Positions 1 to 7,701 are shown, counted from the stretch's first letter. The stretch is DNA of 22,582 nucleotides from Desulfobacteraceae bacterium (GCA_003354055.1 PIVQ01000044.1:1-22582), one strand, 5' to 3'. Translations and numbers: made by a program. The notes: a model not told the origin generated them from the letters alone.

Positions 1-46
1 CCTTAAATTTGTCCGAGAACTGTCTTCTTTTTCGGGTCATTTTCAT
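1..46 (-). CDS. IS3-family transposase OrfA, N-terminal 15 codons only
   Basis: Translation from the ATG at 46 gives MKMTRKRRQFSDKFK, the basic N-terminus typical of the small HTH_Tnp_1 (OrfA) subunit of IS3-family transposases. A Shine-Dalgarno sequence (GAAAGGA) sits about 4 bases upstream of the ATG. In this family OrfA is the DNA-binding part and is joined to OrfB, the DDE integrase part, by programmed frameshifting. All of that would lie left of the window. A second in-frame ATG two codons later is the alternative start. The reading frame runs off the edge, so intactness is unknown. Confidence 0.65.
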   Translation of the reverse strand, partial: MKMTRKRRQFSDKFK

Positions 47-118
47 GCGTCCTTTCTTACCATTTTCAGGACGCGGATTCCACTTAAGCAAGTGGTCTAA
101 AAATCGGGGTTAACCGCA
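1..118 (-). mobile_element. IS3-family insertion sequence, terminal fragment (cut by window edge)
   Basis: The minus strand holds the start of an IS3-type orfA (46 down to 1) preceded by about 70 bp of leader. The leader ends near 118 in a sequence starting TGCGGTTAACCCCG, which has the TG start and C-rich block common in IS3-family terminal inverted repeats. Two small hairpins lie in the leader: CCACTT/AAGTGG (80-95) and GCGTCC/GGACGC (47-75). The other end is outside the window, so neither the matching inverted repeat nor a target-site duplication can be tested. The family call rests on the OrfA N-terminus and the end sequence; the exact IS boundary is inferred. Confidence 0.6.
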
Positions 119-174
119 AATAACTCCTACCTATTAGAAGTATATCTAATTGATGTTAGCTGATAGGTTAGGGT

Positions 175-1038
175 TTATTCTTTCGTAATTTTATCTTTGG
201 GATGTGGCTGAATTCGATACAAAGGTATTTCTTTACAAGAAAAGTTTAAATAGCAAGAGTCTGCACAAAAAACTTCATAAAATATTCTTGGAAGCGTTTG
301 GCGCCAATGAATTAAGGTCTCGATTAGTTTAGGATTGTCCAATGTCCATCCTGCATCAACAAGCGCATCACGCATGATAGAGCTGTTTAAGGCATTCATA
401 AGGGCCCAACTATTACAACAGGGATAGATCACGGGCGGAATAGAAGTTAGTGTTGCCAACAGATAACTACATTTTTTTCCTTGTTCAATAGTTCCCTTTC
501 CATTATTCACCAGAGAGTCCAAATCGCGATGATAAAAACTTTGTTCAATGATCACTTTCCCAAGATAGTGTTTAGTCAGATAATTATAACAAAGATCAAT
601 CGCCATTTGATTAGTACCATGAGAATTTAGGTAAATGCATTCTAATTGATTTAAGTTGTCTATTGGTATCCTACAGACATTATATCCATTAGTGCGCAGT
701 CCAACTTTTCGGCGAAAAGAACGAAATATTTCAATGTACTGTACAATTATATTTAATGGTAGTAGAGTAATTTCCCCTCCCTGTAGAATATGGATATTCT
801 GCTCTCCTACACCTTTATGAACATGACAAAACTTTGTAATCTCTTCAGATTGAATTATATATGGTTTTCGTCTAAAAACTTTGTAACTGTTTTTTGAGAA
901 AGGAGTATTGCATCCATTGTCACAGTAGTCACAGTGCAGATTGCATATATTAGTGACATTTATACGTACCTCAACAGTCTTGTGAATTTTGAATAAATCC
1001 TGGAATAAAATGTTGTCCATAGTATGATTGTTTGGCAT
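175..1038 (-). CDS. Radical SAM protein with SPASM/twitch-like C-terminal cysteines
   Basis: The CxxxCxxC motif that binds the SAM-cleaving 4Fe-4S cluster is visible as CNLHCDYC at residues 32-39, followed by another Cys at 43. A GGE motif (QGGEIT, residues 86-91) fits the SAM amino-group contact. C-terminal cysteines at about 190, 207/208, 258, 262 and 268 resemble the auxiliary-cluster arrangement of SPASM/twitch proteins, which often modify peptides or oxidise sugars and alcohols. The start is uncertain: ATG 1038 is listed, TTG 1053 extends it by five codons, ATG 1020 shortens it, and none has a clear ribosome binding site. It is the last gene of the minus-strand block, about 40 bp after the preceding stop, so it is probably co-transcribed. 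The substrate cannot be named from sequence. Family confidence is high, function unknown. Confidence 0.85.
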   Translation of the reverse strand: MPNNHTMDNILFQDLFKIHKTVEVRINVTNICNLHCDYCDNGCNTPFSKNSYKVFRRKPYIIQSEEITKFCHVHKGVGEQNIHILQGGEITLLPLNIIVQYIEIFRSFRRKVGLRTNGYNVCRIPIDNLNQLECIYLNSHGTNQMAIDLCYNYLTKHYLGKVIIEQSFYHRDLDSLVNNGKGTIEQGKKCSYLLATLTSIPPVIYPCCNSWALMNALNSSIMRDALVDAGWTLDNPKLIETLIHWRQTLPRIFYEVFCADSCYLNFSCKEIPLYRIQPHPKDKITKE

Positions 1039-1080
1039 AAAGTAAACGAGCAATTTATTTAAAAATTAATAAAAACTTTC

Positions 1081-2046
1081 TCAACCATTCAGAAGTGACA
1101 GAGCTAGGATTTTTTCAGCAACCTCCATGGTCTTGACAGCATCTGCGAAGTTGGATTCCGGTTGTACTCCCATTTTAAGAGCATCTACGAACTCGCGGCT
1201 TTTGGCTTGGAAGCCACCATAAACATAAAATTCATCACTTCCAGCTATCTCCTTTGTGTCAAATTCTACACCGGCCGTATCCCCATCGGTATATAGGTAA
1301 CCTTTTCTCTCGTGCTCAGCTTCAACGCAAATACCAGGTGCATGCATTTCCACTTTAAAAATCCTTCGACCACTGGCCCAACTGTTAATCATCACTCCGG
1401 TAGCCCCGTTATCAAATGCCAGTAGGGCTGATATGAAGTTGATGTCCGGGACATTCACTTGCTTAGTTAAGCAGCGAATATCAACCACTTCACCACCACA
1501 TATCCAACGCAATGTGTCGATCGCATGGACACCATCGTCCATCATGTGGTCACGCGCGTAAAGGAAAGGAGCTGTTTCATATTTGAAAAAATTGCATTCC
1601 GCATGTACTATTGGACCGCGTTTCAAGCATTTTTTTCGCAAATATTCAACCATAGGGCAAGTGCGGCGTTGAAAACTCACCTGGGTGATACAACCTTTTT
1701 TTTCTGCTAAGTAAGCCAACGACCTTGCTTGGTGAATAGTTAAACCCATCGGTTTTTCAATATATAAATTCAGTCCTTCATTCAGACACCAGCACCAGAT
1801 GTCATACATGATGTGTGGAGGGCCAATCACATAGACAGCATCTGGTGCTACTTCTTCAACCATTGAACGATAGTTGGTATACCTTTCTTTGATACCGTAT
1901 TTATCAGCGGTTGTATTGAGTCGAGTTGTATCCATATCACAAATGGCTGCAATCTCAACATCGTTAAACGAAGCCAGCGACGGATAGTGAACCCGGTTTG
2001 CCATCACGCCAGCGCCAATCATGGCAATACGTATATTATTTGACAT
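1081..2046 (-). CDS. Gfo/Idh/MocA family NAD(P)-dependent oxidoreductase
   Basis: This 321-residue protein has an N-terminal Rossmann fold with GAGVMA at residues 11-16, the family EKP motif at 97-99 and a DDGVHAIDTLRW segment at 170-181 supplying the usual catalytic Asp/His. Members oxidise or reduce a hydroxyl on a sugar, cyclitol or related substrate with NAD(P). Length is normal and both domains are intact. A good ribosome binding site (AAGGAA, about 7 bases before ATG 2046) supports the start. It is the fourth gene of the minus-strand block, between a D-2-hydroxyacid dehydrogenase and a radical SAM gene. It clearly differs from the other Gfo/Idh/MocA gene at 4935-6020, so the two probably act on different intermediates. 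The specific substrate is not predictable. Confidence 0.9.
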   Translation of the reverse strand: MSNNIRIAMIGAGVMANRVHYPSLASFNDVEIAAICDMDTTRLNTTADKYGIKERYTNYRSMVEEVAPDAVYVIGPPHIMYDIWCWCLNEGLNLYIEKPMGLTIHQARSLAYLAEKKGCITQVSFQRRTCPMVEYLRKKCLKRGPIVHAECNFFKYETAPFLYARDHMMDDGVHAIDTLRWICGGEVVDIRCLTKQVNVPDINFISALLAFDNGATGVMINSWASGRRIFKVEMHAPGICVEAEHERKGYLYTDGDTAGVEFDTKEIAGSDEFYVYGGFQAKSREFVDALKMGVQPESNFADAVKTMEVAEKILALSLLNG

Positions 2047-2196
2047 ATCTTTATTCCTTTTATTTTAAGCACTTGTTATAGAACAAAAAAGAAATAGGCA
2101 TGAGGGAAGTTCCTGTAGTCATAATATTTTTTCCGCCTAAATGATAAAAGCATCTCCTTTAAAAATACATGTGTTGTTCTCTACTCTTAATAATTT

Positions 2197-3213
2197 TTAC
2201 GCCATAATATGCAACATATCCCCTGTCACTTCATGTAGGAGCGGTTTGCCTTCAAAAAAGCGCCTCATCTCCTCCAGAACAATAAGCCCTTGGCGATAAC
2301 GTGCTTGCTTCGAATAACCGGCAATATGAGGTGTTATGATCAGGTTCTCCAATTGACGAAAGGGACTTTTTCCTGGCAGTGGCTCATCATCAAAGACATC
2401 TATGGCGCCCTGAATACGACCAGTCGTCAATTCTGCAAGTAGTGCTTTCTGATCAACAATTGCTGAACGAGCTGTGTTTATAAAAACTGAGCCATCTTTC
2501 AATAACGCCAATTGCGATGCGCCAACCATATGGTAAGTATCAGTAGTGAGAGGTGCTTGTATTGTAACAATAGGGCATCCGGAGAAGATTTCGTATAGCT
2601 CTACCTTGGAAACATCAAGTACCGTTGCTTGTTTATCAGATAGGTATGGATCATATACCCAGACTTCGGTATTGAATACACGCAAAAGGTCGATAACACA
2701 ACGGCCAGTATAGCCCGCACCGACTAAACCAACTCGATTTCCAGCCAATTCTTGTCCCATGATAGGAATGTTACCGTTTCCCCATGGCCATGAATCGCCA
2801 CTCTTTAAAGAATGATCCAACTTATGAACCTGGCGAAGGCTGAGTAAGATTAGTGAAATGGTCATTTCTGCAACTGCCGGAGCAATGGCAACAGCTGCGT
2901 GGGTGACTTTGATTCCCCGATCAAATACAGCAGGAGGTAATATCTTGATAATGCTACCGGCTGAGTGAGTTACTAACTTTAACCGATTTGCCGAATCAAG
3001 AACTTCGTCTGTAAATTTTGGCGATCCCCAGCCTGAGATTACAGCATCGTGACCATTAATTATCTGAGCGAGTTCATATGAACTTATGTTTCTATCTTTG
3101 GTGTTAAAAGTCAACTCACCAAGTGCTCTTAACTGGGAGTCAACCTCCGGAACGAAAATATCATTATATAAGTCAGAAACCAGCAAAACAAGTATCCTAG
3201 GTTTTGAGATCAT
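2197..3213 (-). CDS. D-isomer-specific 2-hydroxyacid dehydrogenase family protein
   Basis: This 338-residue protein has the two-domain layout of the family. The NAD-binding glycine motif GAGYTGR is at 165-171. The catalytic triad is visible as Arg249 (NTARSAIVD), Glu277 (DVFDDEPLP) and His296 (TPHIAGYS). Known members interconvert 2-keto acids and D-2-hydroxy acids (phosphoglycerate, glyoxylate/hydroxypyruvate and others). The active site is complete, so it is probably a working enzyme. Start ATG 3213 is preceded by GAAAGG about 11 bases upstream. It is the third gene of the block, after the enolase-superfamily gene. Enolase-superfamily dehydratases yield 2-keto acids that such a dehydrogenase could reduce; that link is inference. 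It is not assignable to SerA or another named orthologue. Confidence 0.9.
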   Translation of the reverse strand: MISKPRILVLLVSDLYNDIFVPEVDSQLRALGELTFNTKDRNISSYELAQIINGHDAVISGWGSPKFTDEVLDSANRLKLVTHSAGSIIKILPPAVFDRGIKVTHAAVAIAPAVAEMTISLILLSLRQVHKLDHSLKSGDSWPWGNGNIPIMGQELAGNRVGLVGAGYTGRCVIDLLRVFNTEVWVYDPYLSDKQATVLDVSKVELYEIFSGCPIVTIQAPLTTDTYHMVGASQLALLKDGSVFINTARSAIVDQKALLAELTTGRIQGAIDVFDDEPLPGKSPFRQLENLIITPHIAGYSKQARYRQGLIVLEEMRRFFEGKPLLHEVTGDMLHIMA

Positions 3214-3359
3214 TAGATGACAACCTTTCGTAGCTTCACATATATTTTAAATTTATGCGGTGAGGCCTTTGTATGTTTGTTTAGATAAGCAAATGAGCAT
3301 AGAAATTTATGCTTTAAAAAATATCTGATACAATTCATCTGATTCTATATTCCCTATAC

Positions 3360-4766
3360 CTAGTTTGGCTTTGAGTTTTCTGCTACTGGATCAGGTAAGT
3401 TTCTATGAATTTGATCGATACAGTATCCAAAACCCGAACCAAGCAGTGTAGACAAATCCAAGTATCCTTCTCGACGTTTAAAAATTCCAGGATGAATCTC
3501 TTCTTCTGGAGTTGATGCTTGTGGATAGAATTGCATGCTGTTGGTTTCTAAACCCATAATGGTATTTACATGAGCAGCTAGTAAGACATGAGGAATTTGT
3601 GCGAGCATGGGATTGGTCAAGTCTTGGACCATTATTAACATATTATGAGCTTTGGCCCAACAGTATGATAATAATGCACCGGTTTGTGTTTTGCATGTCT
3701 TAAGAGCTACACCTGTCCAGCCAAGAGAGCGCCCAAGTTTTACAAGCTTCCAGTCATGGGCACTTTCATCCATAAAGAGAGGTTTTCGGTCAGAAATACA
3801 ATGAACATCAAATTTATTATTCTCCAAGTCATATGAAAATGGTTGTTCAATATAGAGAATCATATTATAGATTATAGGGTGGTTATGTAGTAGTTGATCT
3901 AAAATTTTGATCACATAAGCTGGATCACTTACGGTGCAATTGAAATCAACGCAAAGCCATTTTATTTTTTCCCTTAGAGCAATATTACCTACTTTTATAA
4001 GACGAGAATAATCCCAACAAGCATCTGTCCCCTTCAGTTTAATTTTTAAGCATTTTAACCTGTCTTGTCTAATCCATTCAGTCAAATGAACGGGGTATCC
4101 ATCATTGGGCTCCAAGCCATTTAGTTCAGATTCAGAAATCACGTCTTCTCCACCGACAGTATGCCATGCAATCAACCTTTTCTGCTTAGGCATAATAAAA
4201 TCACTCGGATATTTATCTTTAAAAGATATTACAATGTCATCGGCCGGTGAAAGATAATGGCTGAGATCTTTATTCATATATGTAGAGGTGTAGGTCAGGT
4301 AAACAGGTCGATTAACAATATTACCGAATGCGTCATGAAGAGCTATATCAAAGAGAGAACAGCAAACTAAAGCTGCCAGCCATGGCATTTCTAAACTTGG
4401 ATGAATATCGTTGAAGTTTTTTAGTATTTCAGGTAGACACCTTTCTGTAAAGGAATGACCTATTTCCATGGGGTGTCCAAATTCTTCATGAGCAGCCCAG
4501 GCTTTGTTTAAGAGTAGACAGAATTCCTTGAGAGATTCAAGACGTTCATTATAAGATAAATTTGCAGGCCAAACCCATTGAACGTTAAGTGGTGTTTCTC
4601 CCCAACCTTTAGCAGTAGCCCCTTTTGTGTTTTTTACCGTCATACATACACGTGCACAAGTAACACGTGTTAATGATTCTTGCCCGAATTTAAAAGGGAT
4701 TCGTGTTTCAATCGGTAGGAAGTAAAGATTGCATGATATGGGAGTGATATCCGTTTGTTTTATCAT
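3360..4766 (-). CDS. Enolase-superfamily (mandelate racemase/muconate lactonizing enzyme-like) protein
   Basis: The 468-residue protein shows the enolase-superfamily active-site set. A KIKLK segment (241-245) carries the KxK base motif. Metal ligands are Asp274 in VDFN, Glu307 in YIEQPF, and Asp333/Glu334 in FMDES. A lysine at 356 or 359 (ALKTCK) is the candidate opposite base. This pattern fits the MLE-like subgroup, whose members abstract a proton alpha to a carboxylate to racemise, cycloisomerise or dehydrate. It is about 70-100 residues longer than typical members; extra sequence is visible around residues 60-130 and 180-235. Start ATG 4766 has only a weak AGAAG upstream. It is second in the minus-strand block, separated from the first gene by a structured repeat. 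Superfamily certain, reaction unknown. Confidence 0.85.
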   Translation of the reverse strand: MIKQTDITPISCNLYFLPIETRIPFKFGQESLTRVTCARVCMTVKNTKGATAKGWGETPLNVQWVWPANLSYNERLESLKEFCLLLNKAWAAHEEFGHPMEIGHSFTERCLPEILKNFNDIHPSLEMPWLAALVCCSLFDIALHDAFGNIVNRPVYLTYTSTYMNKDLSHYLSPADDIVISFKDKYPSDFIMPKQKRLIAWHTVGGEDVISESELNGLEPNDGYPVHLTEWIRQDRLKCLKIKLKGTDACWDYSRLIKVGNIALREKIKWLCVDFNCTVSDPAYVIKILDQLLHNHPIIYNMILYIEQPFSYDLENNKFDVHCISDRKPLFMDESAHDWKLVKLGRSLGWTGVALKTCKTQTGALLSYCWAKAHNMLIMVQDLTNPMLAQIPHVLLAAHVNTIMGLETNSMQFYPQASTPEEEIHPGIFKRREGYLDLSTLLGSGFGYCIDQIHRNLPDPVAENSKPN

Positions 4767-4800
4767 TCTTCTAAACCTATTTCTCTTAATTCGTGTTTGA

Positions 4801-4909
4801 ACGAAAACTCACCCATCTTCGGCGTTGCTTCAAAACTCTAAAATCCTCATGTCAGTCGTACACTCCGGTTTCAGAGTTTTTTGCGCCTTGCATATGGGCA
4901 ACTTTTCGA
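4801..4909. repeat. Long imperfect inverted-repeat element
   Basis: Two arms of about 40 bp (4801-4841 and 4871-4909) are inverted copies with mismatches and a 3-nt gap, around a spacer of about 29 bases. Matched blocks from the centre outwards are AGAGTTTT, GCC, ATGGG and TTTTCG. The transcript of either strand could fold into a long, bulged hairpin. It fills most of the 168-bp gap between the stop of the first oxidoreductase gene and the start of the enolase-superfamily gene. It could be a miniature inverted-repeat transposable element, a REP-like repeat or an operon-internal RNA structure that tunes expression. There is no clean T-run, so it is not a standard terminator. I believe similar repeats occur in other Desulfobacteraceae but cannot check that here. 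Confidence 0.6.
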
Positions 4910-4934
4910 CCAAACTCGGATTCTCGGTCAGTCA

Positions 4935-6020
4935 CTAATTAGCAAGTGACTTATAAATATTTAAAATTCGTTCATTTTGTTGACTGATCATATTTAGGGC
5001 CTTTATAGTACCAACTGCTTCTGTTAATGAGTAGCTGTTTTCTGCTTGATCATTAAAAAATTGTATTGCTTTTTTGATAGATAAAAGTAAATGATCTTGT
5101 TTTATAGGATGGATAAGTTTTTTTAGTTTACCTTTCTCTATCAGCATTACCATTCCTGTATTTCGGGAGGAATTTCTGATTGGTTCATAATATCCGACAA
5201 CTGTAACATCTTTCATGAAATCTTCAACTGCCAGTATGCGATATCTCGTTGAGTTATCTTGTACTGGTATACGGTTTTGTGAATAAGGGCTGTGAGGAAA
5301 GTGAAAACCAATTTTCCCTACCATTGATGTATATAATACGACCTCTACTCCATTCTTAGCAGTGTAACAAGCTTTTCCACACCCCTGTCTGTACAGGCTT
5401 TTAGATCGCATTTTAGTATCCAATTGTAGATCTTGAAAAGTAACTTCACTTATACTTTCTGGCGCATATTTTTTCCCTAAAGACAATACATTGGTGAGCA
5501 TGTGTGAACCTTCATAACCAAACACAAAAAAGTCTTCATCTATAAAGCGACCATTGGTGAAATCGTAAGAACGGTTTTTTGTCATTTCTGAAATAACCCT
5601 CGATGGTTTTATATCATATTGATGAATTAGCTTATTAATAGCCTTGGTTATTTTTGAACCTTGGTAATTTTCATTAATTGATAGTTTGCCTTTAAATCCA
5701 ATTAAAATTTCTTGAAGCCAATTAAGCTGATAAAATGAGCAAACTGGTTTTTCAACCAAGATATTCGCTTTAGGTGACAGCTGAACAATTTTTTCTATTA
5801 TCTCAACATGGGATGATGTATCAGTACATATATCCCAGAAGAAGGGATTAAATTTTAAGGCTTCATCATAGTCAGAGAATACATGGAAACCATGAGATTT
5901 AGCTATTTTGCGCTTGGCTGGATTAGTATCAATAATACCTAACGTGTTTACACCCAATTTTCTGAGCTTTTTTTCGTGCCAATTTGCTACTTCTCCATAT
6001 CCAATTCTAACACAATTCAT
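4935..6020 (-). CDS. Divergent Gfo/Idh/MocA-like oxidoreductase
   Basis: The 361-residue protein starts with a Rossmann-type glycine motif (GYGEVA, residues 7-12), an acidic residue after the second strand (IIDTNPAKR, 29-37) that suggests NAD preference, and the family EKP motif at 90-92. His173 in GYEGSHML sits where family members carry the catalytic His. The C-terminal half is divergent and rich in Lys and Asn. Start ATG 6020 has a good ribosome binding site (TTGGAG, about 8 bases upstream). It is the first gene of the minus-strand block, so the block's promoter should lie in 6021-6150. Base composition is strikingly AT-rich compared with genes right of 9500, which is consistent with transfer. 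Substrate unknown. Confidence 0.8.
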   Translation of the reverse strand: MNCVRIGYGEVANWHEKKLRKLGVNTLGIIDTNPAKRKIAKSHGFHVFSDYDEALKFNPFFWDICTDTSSHVEIIEKIVQLSPKANILVEKPVCSFYQLNWLQEILIGFKGKLSINENYQGSKITKAINKLIHQYDIKPSRVISEMTKNRSYDFTNGRFIDEDFFVFGYEGSHMLTNVLSLGKKYAPESISEVTFQDLQLDTKMRSKSLYRQGCGKACYTAKNGVEVVLYTSMVGKIGFHFPHSPYSQNRIPVQDNSTRYRILAVEDFMKDVTVVGYYEPIRNSSRNTGMVMLIEKGKLKKLIHPIKQDHLLLSIKKAIQFFNDQAENSYSLTEAVGTIKALNMISQQNERILNIYKSLAN

Positions 6021-6471
6021 ACTATTCGCTCCAACGTTTTATACATTTGTGAAAATGAGCAAGTATTATTCTAACTCAACTTTAGGGATTCATCTGGACG
6101 AATCCCTAAAGTTGAGTCATAATTTATAAAAATATATTTTAATTGAAACCAGATCTGATCTTCATAACGAGTCTGTAGAAAAAGTCCTGACTAATTTTTT
6201 TATTCAAATTAAAGGTAAAATCCTATCAAAAATGCCCTCTGAGATTAAATATTTTTTAACTTATTATCGGAAAAAAATATAAAAGCCATTCTCCGAGCTA
6301 AACGGTCATCAAATTCGTGTTAGGCTTGACTTATTCTACAGCCTCAACAAGTGCATGTACAGGTCTGGATAACAAACCGGATAATATTCATTTGACAATG
6401 ATACCCAGGCAAAGCATACAATTCTCTATCTGGATAACACCACAATTTTCTCGACATCAGACGTTTATATC
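6021..6471. other. Gene-free junction between the minus-strand block and the integrase
   Basis: No credible coding region is seen here. It holds the perfect hairpin at 6074-6117, listed separately. A segment at about 6167-6186 (GAGTCTGTAGAAAAAGTC) resembles the terminal sequence of several insertion-sequence families and may be an IS remnant. An AT-rich stretch covers 6190-6290. A GTTAGGC heptamer at 6319-6325 fits the integron core-site consensus GTTRRRY, and an 11-base direct repeat (TCTGGATAACA) occurs at 6364 and 6429. The promoter of the minus-strand block probably lies here but no convincing -35/-10 pair was found. A scrap-rich junction fits the edge of acquired DNA; the IS-remnant reading is from memory and is weak. 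Confidence 0.4.
6074..6117. repeat. Perfect 18-bp inverted repeat (hairpin) with 8-nt loop
   Basis: Arms ACTCAACTTTAGGGATTC (6074-6091) and its exact complement (6100-6117) enclose the loop ATCTGGAC. The outermost heptamers are ACTCAAC and GTTGAGT, which fit the integron recombination core consensus RYYYAAC and GTTRRRY. At 44 nt it is shorter than known attC sites (roughly 57 nt upward) and lacks the mismatched bulges that give attC its polarity. No T-run follows on either strand, so it is a poor intrinsic terminator. It lies in the leader of the minus-strand block and 355 bp from the broken integrase. Alternatives are an attenuator, paired IS ends or a protein-binding palindrome. Confidence 0.75.
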
Positions 6472-7461
6472 ATGTTACAAGTACCGGCAAAACTTCTTGA
6501 GAAATATCAGTTATTGCTTCGGCGAAACAATATACCTGCCACTGTCCACACGGGGTATATAAAGTGGCTCAGGTATTACCTGGATTTTTGTAAAAAATAC
6601 AGACAGGCCTATGCTGATAATGCCAGCCTTCATTTGTTTTTGAACAAGTTGAAAGAAAAAAATCAAACATTGGCGCAGCAAGACCAGGCAGCTGGAGCCG
6701 TGAAATTGTATTCTTCCGGATTGACATCCAAACCGCCTTTGGTTACGCCTGGGGATCATGTCAAAGAACAGTCTGTGCCCTATAAGGCTGGAAAGCAGTC
6801 TTCGCCATGGGACAAGGCTATGACATCGCTGGGTAATGAGATCAAACTTAGGCATTATTCTCCCAAGACGTTGAAGTCGTATTCTCTGTGGGCGGAAAAA
6901 TTGAGGTATTATACAAAGGATAAGCTGCCTGAAACCCTTCTTCCTGAAGATGTAAAAGAATTTTTAACGTCCCTTGCTGTTGAAAAGAAGGTGGCGGCCT
7001 CGTCACAGAACCAGGCTTTTAATGCATTGCTTTTCTTTTTCCGGCATGTGCTGAAAAAGGAATTCGGGAAAATGGACGGGGTGGTCAGGGCCAAAAGAAA
7101 ACTTTATATTCCTGTGGTGTTGTCCAGAAAAGAAATTAATGCCGTGATTCGGCATCTGTCTTATCCTGAAAATCTTGTGGTGAAATTGCTCTATGGTTGC
7201 GGCCTTCGGCTGGGGGAATGTATGAAGCTGAGGGTCAATAATTTTAATTTTGACCAGATGATATTGACGATCCATGACGGTAAGGGCAAAAAGGATCGGA
7301 CCGTTCCTCTGCCGGAATCTATCCGACCGGAGCTGAATGCCCAAGTGAAAAAAGTGATTGCCGTACACCGGGAAGATCTGGAAACCGGTTATGCCGGAGT
7401 GTTTCTGCCCGGAGCACTTGAAAGAAAATATCCCAATGCAGGTAAGGAACTGATCTGGCAA

Positions 7462-7480
7462 TAACCTAAAGGTCAGAAAC
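7462..7480 (-). repeat. 19-nt insertion inside the integrase, inverted unit
   Basis: Family-conserved codons read LIWQ up to 7461 and resume at WFFPA from 7481; the 19 bases between are extra. They introduce TAA directly after the Gln codon and shift the frame. On the minus strand the core TGACCTTTAGGT matches the core of the two tandem units at 7664-7701 (TGACCTTTAAGGT) apart from one missing base. The exact boundary is ambiguous by one or two bases. Confidence 0.7.
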
Positions 7481-7663
7481 TGGTTTTTTCCTGCCCGGAA
7501 ACTGACTTATTTGCCTGAGGTTAATGAATACCGGCGGTATCACTACCATGATACTCATGTGCAAAAGGCCATTAAAAGGGCTGTGGGAAAGGCAAACCTT
7601 TTGAAACGGGCATCTGCCCATACCTTTCGTCACAGTTTTGCCAGCCATCTGCTCCAAGCCAAC

Positions 7664-7701
7664 TACGTGTGACCTTTATGGTTACGTGTGACCTTTAAGG
7701 T
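7664..7701 (+). repeat. Two tandem 19-nt units inserted in the integrase
   Basis: The units TACGTGTGACCTTTATGGT (7664-7682) and TACGTGTGACCTTTAAGGT (7683-7701) differ at one base. They separate the integrase codons for QAN from the codons for [14 protein letters not shown], where other tyrosine recombinases are continuous. The 38 nt shift the frame by two, so together with the 19-nt insertion at 7462 the net is 57 nt, a multiple of three. Each unit has a near-palindromic centre (ACCTT-A-AGGT in the second). Confidence 0.85.

Noticed and set aside
3296..3313. AGCATA/TATGCT hairpin after the enolase-superfamily gene
   Set aside because: A six-base AT-rich stem without a T-run; likely chance in AT-rich DNA.
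3297..3313. CRISPR-like or tandem repeat arrays anywhere in the window
   Set aside because: The only tandem repeat seen is the 19-nt pair in the integrase; no regularly spaced repeats, cas genes or tRNA-like cloverleafs were recognised.
2047..4934. attC recombination sites between the minus-strand genes (cassette array hypothesis)
   Set aside because: Gaps 2047-2196, 3214-3359 and 4767-4934 were read for RYYYAAC paired with GTTRRRY and none had a pair, so a cassette array is not supported.
6317..6562. Open frame upstream of the integrase
   Set aside because: It overlaps the integrase start in another frame, has no ribosome binding site and resembles no protein family.
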